A DNA stretch of 64,000 nucleotides from Sphingomonas sp. KR3-1 (GTDB lineage Bacteria; Pseudomonadota; Alphaproteobacteria; Sphingomonadales; Sphingomonadaceae), in assembly GCF_040049295.1 (NCBI RefSeq), contig NZ_JBDZDQ010000002.1, positions 806,001 to 870,000 on the forward strand. The letters run 5' to 3'. Below the pieces are notes generated by a model. The model was not told where the DNA came from. It ran no database searches and was given only the letters and a program-made list of their open reading frames with translations. Made by a program: the position numbers and the translations under genes. Each line of letters starts with the position of its first letter. The first letter of the stretch is position 1. Shown here piece by piece: positions 57,392 to 64,000 of this stretch.

Positions 57392-60300
57392 TCCGGCCTC
57401 CTGTCACCAGTGCGCGCCATTTGCGGCGGCGCGTGTTCGAATAGGCGATCGCCGCGGGGACGATCAGGACGACTTCGGTGCCGCCGGCGGGCGGGCGCTG
57501 GACCACCAGCCGCGACTGGATCTTGCGGGCGCGCTCCTGCATGCCGGGCAGGCCGAAATGGCCGTCGCGCCGCCCGTCGCGCAATATCTCCTCGGCGATG
57601 CCCACGCCATCGTCGCGGAACCGCACGATGAAGCTGTCGGGGCGGAACTCGATGCGGATGCCGATCTGGCGGGCATGGGCGTGGCGCCAGATGTTGAACA
57701 GCGCCTCGTTGGCGATCCGCGCGACTTCGTCCCACACCAGCGGGTCGAGCGGCCGCACCTCGCCCTCGCTCGCCACATTGATCTGGGTGGCGGCGGAGAA
57801 GACCTGCTTGCGGGCGATCTCCAGGATCATGTGCTCGATATCGTCGGCGCCGCCGATCATCCGCAGGTCGCGCACCCGGTCGCGGCCCTCGGCGAGCACC
57901 GTGTCGGCGCGGTCCAGCGCTTCCTCCAGGCTGTGGCGTGACGGATCTTCGGGGGCGATGTCGTCGGCGACGAGCTGGAAGCGCAGGATCAGCGCCTGGA
58001 CGCCCTGGAGGAGGGTGTCGTGCAGCTCGCGCGCAATCCGCTCGCGCTCCGCCAGCCGCTCGCGCATCCGCCCGCGCATCTGCCCGGCGATCGCCCGCAC
58101 CTTCACCTGGTAGAGCAGCGCGAACACGGCCGCCGCGGCAAGGGCGCAGAGCAGCATGAACCATCCGCTCTGCAGGAAGGTCGGCGGGATCGTGAACTCC
58201 AGCGTCGTCGGCGCGGGGTTCCACACCCCGTCATTGTTCGACGCCATCACCCGGAAGCGATAATTGCCGGGATCGAGATTGGTGTAGAAGGCTTGGCGCC
58301 GCGTTCCCGGATCGACCCATCCCTGGTCGACCCCCTCCAGCATGTAGCGGAATCTCACCCGGCTCGGCACCGAGAAGCTGAGCCCGGTATATTCGATCGA
58401 CAGGTTGGTCTTGCCGGCGGGGAGGGTGATGCGCGTCGGGTCGACCAGCCGCCGGCCGTCGACGATCAGCGCGCGGATCGCGACCGGCGGGACGACGGCG
58501 TTGCGCACCAGGCGGGCCGGGTTGATGCGCATCACGCTCTGCCGGGTGAGGAACCACAGCCGCCCGTCGCCGCCCGCGTCGATCTGCAGCCCGTCGCCGC
58601 GCTGCATCCGGCTGGCGAGGCCGTCCTGCTCATCGAACAGGTCGTGCGGGATCGGCGCGCGGGGGTTGGCGAAGGCGCGGTCGAGATCGGCGGTCCGGAG
58701 CTTGAGCAGGCCGGTGTTGTTGACCATCCAGGTCTCGCCCGAGGCGGTCTGCACCATGCCGCGCACGCCGCGCAGCCAGGGATGGTCGGCGGTCAGCAAC
58801 CGCTCGAACCGCCCGGTCTTCCAGCGCGCCAGCCCGCTGCCGCCCGCCACCAGCATGCCGCTGCGCCCGCCAAACAAGCTGGTGAGGCCGGAGACTCCGA
58901 TCTGCTCGTTGGTCCAGCCGCGCGCCGTGGTGCCGATCACCCGGACGATCGACTTGCGGTCGAGGATGATCACCGGATTGCCATCGCCATCGATAACGAT
59001 GTCCTGCGGCCGGCCGGGCAGGGGGAGGTGCGCCTCGTGCCAGCCATTGCCGCGGCGGACGAGCACGCCGTGCTGGAAACGCGCCACCCAGAGCCGGCCG
59101 AGCCGGTCTTCCGCGCAGCCATAGGTGTCGCCCATGCCGGGCAGGTCGAGCGTCTCGGCGGTGCGGCCGCCGCGCAGCCGGATCATTCGCTCGGCGGTGC
59201 TCAGCCATACCGAGCCATTGTCGCCGCGGCACAGCGCCTGGATCTCGCCGCCATAGGTGGCGAATAGCTGCGGTTCCTGCCCGGGCAGCGCGCGATAGAC
59301 CGCCGCGCCGCTGGCAAACCAGACCGTGCCGGTGTCGTCGGAGGCGACGAAATAGCCCGCCGCCGCGCCGGCCTCGGGCGGCTCGATGCGGAACAGGTTG
59401 GCGGGTCGGAACTGGTCGAGGCCCAGCTCGGTACCCACCCAGATATTGCCCTCGCGGTCCTCGAGCAGCGACACCGCCTGGTTCGACGTGAGGCCGTTCT
59501 CGGTACGATAGCTGGAGACGCTCGCGGCATCGGCCTGTTCGGCGGCATGATCGATCTGGAAGATGCCGTTGGTGAACCCCGAGCCCCAGAGATTGCCGTC
59601 GCGGTCGAACAGGATCGCGGTGCGGCGGACGGGTCCGGAAAAGGGGAAGACGACGTCGCTGCGCGCCTGGCGCGCGCCGGCGGCATAGTCGGGCAGCATC
59701 CGCGTGCCGTTCGAATCCGAAAGCCACATATTGCCTTCGGGATCGAGCGCCAGGTTGGCGCCGAAGCCGAGCTTCAGTCCCATTGCGGCGAAGCGGCCCG
59801 TACCTTGGCGCATCAGGAAGAGCTGCTTGTCGGTGGCAGCCCAGATCGACCCGTCGCGCCCCACCGCGAGGCTGGAGACCCAATCCTTGTTGGGCATGCC
59901 GAAGCGCTCGTCGATCAGTTCCCAGCGGCCGTTGCGGTAGCGCCGTAGCGCCTTGTGGGTGCGCCCGCCCACTGCCCAGATCGCGCCGCTGCTGTCCTCG
60001 CGCAGCTCCGTGATCTCGCCGGCCGCGTCGGTCATGCCGGTGCGCACCATGCGGCCGCCGCGATAGGCCTCGACGCCGGCACCGCCCGTATACGCCGCCC
60101 AGAGCTCGCCCGAGCGTGTCACCAGCAGCGCGCTTACCGGGATCGAGCCGGCCGGGTGGTCCGGGGCGGGGGGCACATATTCGAACGTGACCCCGTCGAA
60201 GCGATAGAGCCCGTTGCTGGTGCCCAGCCAGATATAGCCGTCCGGCCCCTGGACCAGCGCCTGCACCGTGGCGGGCACACCGTCCTTGTTCGTCCAGGTG

Positions 60301-60401
60301 GCGTGGAGGAAGCGCGATATCCCCCGGCCCGGCGCATCGGCCGTGGCCGTGCCGGCGAGGCACGATAGCACCATGGCAGCGATGAGCAAGGCAAGTCGCA
60401 A
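57384..60401 (-). CDS. Sensor histidine kinase with periplasmic propeller (two-component regulator propeller) domain
   Basis: About 1,005 residues. Signal peptide/anchor (MRLALLIAAMVLSCLAGTATA if TTG 60401 is used), then about 640 residues of Reg_prop blades (repeating 'DGxIWxGTxxGLxxF', for example YIWLGTSNGLYRFDG and NIWVGTELGLDQFRP). A Y_Y_Y immunoglobulin-like domain (FRYMLEGVDQGW, FRVMASNNDGVWN) follows, with one transmembrane helix near 745-765. The HisKA_3 dimerisation domain carries phospho-His about 794 (ERIARELHDTLLQ). The HATPase domain includes NEALFNIWRHAHA and FGLPGMQERA. TTG 60401 has GAGAGGGGG upstream; the frame is open to an ATG at 60464 without such a site. It senses an extracytoplasmic ligand and phosphorylates the LuxR-type regulator. 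Confidence 0.93.
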   Translation of the reverse strand: MRLALLIAAMVLSCLAGTATADAPGRGISRFLHATWTNKDGVPATVQALVQGPDGYIWLGTSNGLYRFDGVTFEYVPPAPDHPAGSIPVSALLVTRSGELWAAYTGGAGVEAYRGGRMVRTGMTDAAGEITELREDSSGAIWAVGGRTHKALRRYRNGRWELIDERFGMPNKDWVSSLAVGRDGSIWAATDKQLFLMRQGTGRFAAMGLKLGFGANLALDPEGNMWLSDSNGTRMLPDYAAGARQARSDVVFPFSGPVRRTAILFDRDGNLWGSGFTNGIFQIDHAAEQADAASVSSYRTENGLTSNQAVSLLEDREGNIWVGTELGLDQFRPANLFRIEPPEAGAAAGYFVASDDTGTVWFASGAAVYRALPGQEPQLFATYGGEIQALCRGDNGSVWLSTAERMIRLRGGRTAETLDLPGMGDTYGCAEDRLGRLWVARFQHGVLVRRGNGWHEAHLPLPGRPQDIVIDGDGNPVIILDRKSIVRVIGTTARGWTNEQIGVSGLTSLFGGRSGMLVAGGSGLARWKTGRFERLLTADHPWLRGVRGMVQTASGETWMVNNTGLLKLRTADLDRAFANPRAPIPHDLFDEQDGLASRMQRGDGLQIDAGGDGRLWFLTRQSVMRINPARLVRNAVVPPVAIRALIVDGRRLVDPTRITLPAGKTNLSIEYTGLSFSVPSRVRFRYMLEGVDQGWVDPGTRRQAFYTNLDPGNYRFRVMASNNDGVWNPAPTTLEFTIPPTFLQSGWFMLLCALAAAAVFALLYQVKVRAIAGQMRGRMRERLAERERIARELHDTLLQGVQALILRFQLVADDIAPEDPSRHSLEEALDRADTVLAEGRDRVRDLRMIGGADDIEHMILEIARKQVFSAATQINVASEGEVRPLDPLVWDEVARIANEALFNIWRHAHARQIGIRIEFRPDSFIVRFRDDGVGIAEEILRDGRRDGHFGLPGMQERARKIQSRLVVQRPPAGGTEVVLIVPAAIAYSNTRRRKWRALVTGGRIG

Positions 60402-60569
60402 GACGATCCCCCTCTCGCGCAACAACCCGGTGGGCCGGAACAGGGATGCTAGCACGGAGCGCATCGCGGCGCAGTAGCCCGAAAGGGTAGCCTCTCGCTA
60501 CTGGCCCGGGATTTCCGCCAGGCGTATCGTCTGCGACCTGGAAGCCCCAGATTTGGCGGGAGAAACAGG

Positions 60570-61523
60570 ATGAACGAGCGCCTCGAGCCGACACGCCGCG
60601 AATTCGTTGCCGGAGCCGCGGTAGCGGCTGCCGCTACCACCCTGCCGCTCCCGCTTTCCGCCACTGCATCCCCCGCTACAGGAGACAAGACCATGGCCTT
60701 CCTCAAGACCGCCGACGGCACCGAGATTTTCTACAAGGATTGGGGCCCCAAGACCGCGCAGCCGGTGTGGTTCCACCATGGCTGGCCGCTCACGTCGGAC
60801 GACTGGGACGCCCAGATGATGTTCTTCCTGCTCAACGGCTTCCGCGTCATCGCGCATGACCGCCGCGGGCACGGCCGCTCGACCCAGACCGACACCGGCA
60901 ACGAGATGGACACCTATGCCGCCGATGTCGCGGCGCTGGCGGATCATCTCGACGTCAAGGGCGCGGTCCATGTCGGCCATTCGACCGGCGGCGGCGAAGT
61001 GGCGCACTATGTCGCCCGCGCCAAGCCCGGCCGCGTCGCCAAGATGGTGCTGATCGCATCGGTGCCGCCGCTGATGCTCAAGACCGAGAAGAACCCGGGC
61101 GGCCTGCCGATCGAGGTGTTCGACGGCATCCGCGCCGGCGTGCTCGCCAACCGCGCCCAGCTCTACATCGATTTCCCGACCGGCCCGTTCTACGGCTTCA
61201 ACCGCCCCGGCGCGGTGATCAGCCAGGGGACGATCGACAATTGGTACCGCCAGGGCATGATGGGTGGCATCAAGGCGCATTATGATTGCATCAAGGCGTT
61301 CAGCGAGACCGACTTCACCGAGGACCTCAAGAAGATCGAGGTGCCCTCGCTGGTGATGCACGGCGATGACGACCAGGTCGTGCCCTATGCCGACTCCGGC
61401 CCGCTCTCGGCCAAGCTGCTCAAGCATGGTACGCTCAAGACCTACAAGGGCTATCCGCACGGCATGGCGACCACCCATGCCGATGTGATCAACCCCGATC
61501 TGCTCGCCTTCATCAAGGGCTGA
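60570..61523 (+). CDS. Tat-exported alpha/beta hydrolase (cofactor-free haloperoxidase/arylesterase type)
   Basis: About 317 residues. The N-terminus is a Tat signal ([18 protein letters not shown], twin Arg at 9-10) that ends near residue 34. The mature domain belongs to the non-heme chloroperoxidase / aryl esterase group: oxyanion region [11 protein letters not shown], nucleophile Ser138 in GHSTGG, Asp268 in HGDDDQVVP and His297 in YPHGM. Despite the name, such enzymes are usually esterases or perhydrolases. The ATG has GGGAGA about 7 nt upstream. A second internal ATG ([12 protein letters not shown], near residue 42) would give the cytosolic form that most relatives have; the signal appears to be an added extension. 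It is divergent from the kinase gene and is followed by another hydrolase gene at 24 bp. Confidence 0.9.
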   Translation: MNERLEPTRREFVAGAAVAAAATTLPLPLSATASPATGDKTMAFLKTADGTEIFYKDWGPKTAQPVWFHHGWPLTSDDWDAQMMFFLLNGFRVIAHDRRGHGRSTQTDTGNEMDTYAADVAALADHLDVKGAVHVGHSTGGGEVAHYVARAKPGRVAKMVLIASVPPLMLKTEKNPGGLPIEVFDGIRAGVLANRAQLYIDFPTGPFYGFNRPGAVISQGTIDNWYRQGMMGGIKAHYDCIKAFSETDFTEDLKKIEVPSLVMHGDDDQVVPYADSGPLSAKLLKHGTLKTYKGYPHGMATTHADVINPDLLAFIKG

Positions 61524-61547
61524 TCAACCCCCGGTTCGGAGTATCGG

Positions 61548-62327
61548 ATGGCCGCTACGGTCATGCTCATCCACGGTGCCTGGCTGACGCCGAGTTCGTG
61601 GGACCGCTTTCGACAGCGCTTCGAGGCGGCGGGCATGACCGTGGTGGCGCCGCCCTGGCCCTATCTCGATCGCCCGGTGGACGAGCTCCGCCGGGCGCCC
61701 GACCCGAGGCTGGGCGCGCTCGGCCTCACCGAGATCGTCGACCATTATGCGGCGCTGATCGCGGCGATGCCGCAGCCGCCGATCCTGATCGGGCACAGCT
61801 TTGGCGGACTGATCGCCCAGCTGCTCGCCGATCGCGGGCTCGGCGCCGCGGTGGTGGCGATCGATCCGGCACCGCCCTTCGGCGTGCCCGCGCACCCGCT
61901 GGCGATCTGGACCTCGCTGCCCGTCTTCCTGGCCTGGAACGGCTGGAACCGCGTGCTGCGGATGAGCCTGAAGGGCTTCTCGACCGGCTTCGCCCAGACG
62001 CTTCCGGCCGCCGAAAAGCCCTATGCCTGGGAGAAGTTCATCGTGCCCACGCCCGGGCGGATCTTCTTCCAGGCGCTGCTCGGCATCGGTAGCAGGCTGC
62101 GCTGGGACAATCCCGACCGGCCGCCGCTGATGCTGATCGCGGGCGGCAAGGACCGCACCGTGCCCGCGGCGATGGTGCGGGCCAACTATCGCAAATATCT
62201 GCGCTCGCCGGCCGACACCGCATTCCACGAATTCCCCGGCCGCTCGCACTGGCTGTGCAACGAGGACGGCTGGGAAGAAGTCGCCGACCGCGCGCTTTCC
62301 TGGGCGCGGACGGCGGCGGGGCGCTGA
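61548..62327 (+). CDS. Alpha/beta hydrolase
   Basis: About 259 residues of the compact alpha/beta hydrolase type seen in MhpC/EstC relatives: HGAWLTPSSW at the oxyanion loop (9-18), nucleophile Ser84 in GHSFGG, an Asp in GGKDRTVP (about residue 205) and a His in GRSHWL (about 228). No export signal. The ATG follows GGAGTA with about 8 nt spacing. It follows the Tat-exported hydrolase with a 24-bp gap and is likely co-transcribed. The substrate is unknown; a lid region (about 120-170) rich in aromatics suggests a small hydrophobic ester. Confidence 0.88.
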   Translation: MAATVMLIHGAWLTPSSWDRFRQRFEAAGMTVVAPPWPYLDRPVDELRRAPDPRLGALGLTEIVDHYAALIAAMPQPPILIGHSFGGLIAQLLADRGLGAAVVAIDPAPPFGVPAHPLAIWTSLPVFLAWNGWNRVLRMSLKGFSTGFAQTLPAAEKPYAWEKFIVPTPGRIFFQALLGIGSRLRWDNPDRPPLMLIAGGKDRTVPAAMVRANYRKYLRSPADTAFHEFPGRSHWLCNEDGWEEVADRALSWARTAAGR

Positions 62328-62516
62328 GGCTTCCTACATTGCGCGTGGCGGCGACTCGCCAAAGGGCGTGAAGGTCACGCCAGTGGCGGGTTTTCGCGCA
62401 GCTTAGATTGACTCTGTTCGGGGAAATGCGGCGCAACGCGCAATATCCTTACGCGCGCGAGATCCTATCTTTCCAACAGATCAAAGAGCGGCGAAGCCAT
62501 GAGCTCCGGCGCGCAT

Positions 62517-62549
62517 AGCCAAACAGGTTAAATCCTACATTGCAAGACA
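62517..62549 (-). repeat. 33-bp dispersed repeat, copy 2 (inverted)
   Basis: The reverse complement matches 56522-56554 at 31 of 33 positions. This copy lies in the 228-bp gap between the convergent hydrolase and molybdoenzyme genes, just 7 bases beyond the molybdoenzyme stop. A fragment of the same motif (CCTACATTGC) is found at 62335. I see nothing else recognisable in this gap. Confidence 0.7.
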
Positions 62550-62555
62550 CGCCTG

Positions 62556-64000
62556 TCAGGTGAATTCGGGCATCCCTGCGAGCAGCTTGTCGAGCGTGAC
62601 CGGATAGTCGCGCACGCGCACGCCGGTGGCGTTGTAGATCGCGTTGGCCACTGCCGCGCCGACGCCGCAGATGCCGAGCTCGCCGACGCCCTTGGCCTTC
62701 ATCGGCGAGCTCATCGGATCGGTCTCCTCGAGGAAGATCACCTCCTGGTGCGGGATGTCGGCGTGCACCGGCACTTCATATCCGGCAAGGTCGTGGTTGA
62801 CGAAGAAGCCGAAGCGCTTGTCGACCGCGAGCTCCTCCATCAGCGCGGCACCCGCGCCCATCGTCATCGCGCCGATCACCTGGCTGCGCGCCGAGATCGG
62901 ATTGAGGATGCGCCCCGCCGCGCAGACTGCGAGCATGCGGCGGATGCGGATCTCGGCCGTCGCGGCATCGACGCCGACTTCGACGAAATGCGCCCCGAAG
63001 GTCGATTGCTGATATTTCTTGGCGAGGTCGCCATATTCCATCGCATCCTCGGCGACGATCTCGCCGGCCTTGGCCGCATCGGCAAGCGGCACCGAGCGCT
63101 TGCCGCTCTTGACCTTGCCGCCGGCGAACACGGCGTCAGCCGAGTTGAAGCCGAGCTTCTGCGCCACGGCCTCGCGCAGCTTCGCGCAAGCGGCATAGAC
63201 GCCCGCGGTAGAGCTGTTCGCACCCCATTGCCCGCCCGAACCGGCGGAGGCCGGGAAGCTGGAATCGCCGAGTTTCACCACGACCTTGTCGAGCGGCACG
63301 CCCATCATCTCGGCGGCGGTCTGCGCGATGATCGTGTAGCTGCCGGTGCCGATATCGGTCATGTCGGTCTCGACCGTGACCGTGCCCTGCGCATCGAGGC
63401 GCACCCGCGCGGCGGACTTCATCACCAGGTTGTTGCGAAAGGCGGCGGCGACGCCGATGCCGGTCAGCCAGCGCCCGTCGCGCACGCTGCCCGGCTTGGC
63501 GCTGCGCTTCGCCCAGCCGAACCGGTCCGCGCCGGTGCGCAGGCACTGGATCAGCTGGCGCTGCGAAAAGGGGCGCTCGGGCTTTTCGGGATCGACCTGG
63601 GTGTCGTTGATCACGCGGAACTCGATCGGATCGATGCCGAGCTTCTCGGCCATCTCGTCCATCGCGATCTCGAGTGCCATAAGCCCTGGCGCCTCGCCCG
63701 GCGCGCGCATCGCATTGCCTTCGGGCAAGTCGATCACCGCGAGGCGCAGCGCGGTCATCCGGTTGGCGCCGGCATAGAGCAGCTTGGTCTGGCCGGTCGC
63801 GGTCTCGGGGCCGCCGCCGGGCAAGTCGCCGGACCAGCTCTCATGCCCGATCGCGGTGATCTTGCCGTCATGCCCGGCGCCCAGCCGGATGCGCTGGATC
63901 GTCGCCGGGCGATGCGTGGTGTTGTTGAACATGAGCGGGCGGGGCAGGGCGACCTTCACCGCGCGGTTCGCCGCCTTCGCGCCGAGCGCCGCCAGCACCA
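62556..64000 (-). CDS. Molybdenum hydroxylase large subunit (xanthine dehydrogenase / aldehyde oxidase family), C-terminal part
   Basis: At least 480 residues of the molybdopterin-binding subunit; the 5' part lies outside the window. Visible are the cofactor-domain patches (NAMRAPGEAPGLMALEIAMDEMAEKLG, TDIGTGSYTIIAQTAAEMMG, GGQWGANSSTAGVY) and the catalytic-glutamate motif KGVGELGICG close to the C-terminus. The style is that of PaoC/YagR-like aldehyde oxidoreductases, which are normally made with separate FAD and iron-sulfur subunits and exported by Tat. Those partner genes should lie to the right, beyond the window. It would oxidise aldehydes or N-heterocycles. Confidence 0.9.
   Translation of the reverse strand, partial: VLAALGAKAANRAVKVALPRPLMFNNTTHRPATIQRIRLGAGHDGKITAIGHESWSGDLPGGGPETATGQTKLLYAGANRMTALRLAVIDLPEGNAMRAPGEAPGLMALEIAMDEMAEKLGIDPIEFRVINDTQVDPEKPERPFSQRQLIQCLRTGADRFGWAKRSAKPGSVRDGRWLTGIGVAAAFRNNLVMKSAARVRLDAQGTVTVETDMTDIGTGSYTIIAQTAAEMMGVPLDKVVVKLGDSSFPASAGSGGQWGANSSTAGVYAACAKLREAVAQKLGFNSADAVFAGGKVKSGKRSVPLADAAKAGEIVAEDAMEYGDLAKKYQQSTFGAHFVEVGVDAATAEIRIRRMLAVCAAGRILNPISARSQVIGAMTMGAGAALMEELAVDKRFGFFVNHDLAGYEVPVHADIPHQEVIFLEETDPMSSPMKAKGVGELGICGVGAAVANAIYNATGVRVRDYPVTLDKLLAGMPEFT

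Noticed and set aside
56522..62549. Composite transposon bounded by the 33-bp inverted repeats
   Set aside because: There is no transposase inside, no target-site duplication that I can see, and the enclosed genes look like ordinary chromosomal genes. I keep it only as a repeat pair.
1..64000. tRNA, rRNA or riboswitch genes
   Set aside because: I looked through all intergenic gaps, each under 300 bases, and saw no tRNA-like cloverleaf ends, rRNA segments or known riboswitch cores.

Overview
The window is GC-rich DNA from an alphaproteobacterium, most likely a Sphingomonas-type sphingomonad. This rests on the number of TonB-dependent receptors (four), two FecI/FecR/STN-receptor signalling sets, the style of the ribosome-binding sites and the high coding density. 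It is chromosomal in character. I see no tRNA, rRNA, CRISPR array, insertion sequence or integrase, and every gap between genes is under 300 bases.

Region 1 (1-11.4 kb, minus strand) is an uptake and scavenging locus. In transcription order it holds an ECF sigma factor, a FecR-type anti-sigma factor, an STN-type TonB-dependent receptor, an SGNH hydrolase, an S1/P1 nuclease, a small membrane protein, a GH92 alpha-mannosidase, an AraC-type regulator and the start of a second receptor that leaves the window. Region 2 (11.5-20.5 kb) has one plus-strand MDR oxidoreductase. It then has a second sigma/FecR/STN-receptor set on the minus strand, followed after a strong terminator by a periplasmic M16 protease that resembles the protein-import pair FusA/FusC.

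Region 3 (20.7-35.4 kb) looks like a catabolic regulon. It contains an alpha/beta hydrolase, an SCP-x type thiolase, an HSL-type esterase, an MFS exporter/importer, an acyl-CoA ligase, a TonB-dependent receptor, a TetR regulator, a DmdC-type acyl-CoA dehydrogenase, a GH2 beta-mannosidase and an EstB-like serine hydrolase. Three of its intergenic regions carry related AT-rich motifs, two of which contain a near-identical palindrome. I propose these as the operators of the local TetR protein.

Region 4 (35.4-56.5 kb) is the most unusual part. Two divergent DUF6916-like genes (one a Tat lipoprotein), a GNAT acetyltransferase and three tandem tail-collar (Mdp-type) proteins stand next to a 17.7-kb gene. 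That gene encodes an approximately 5,911-residue protein with an N-terminal inverse-autotransporter-like barrel and a huge beta-helical passenger built from duplicated cassettes. Together they may form a surface fibre system.

Region 5 (56.5-64 kb) has a propeller-type sensor kinase with its LuxR-type response regulator, two alpha/beta hydrolases (one Tat-exported) and the C-terminal part of a molybdenum hydroxylase large subunit. A 33-bp sequence occurs in opposite orientations at the two ends of this region (56.52 and 62.52 kb).
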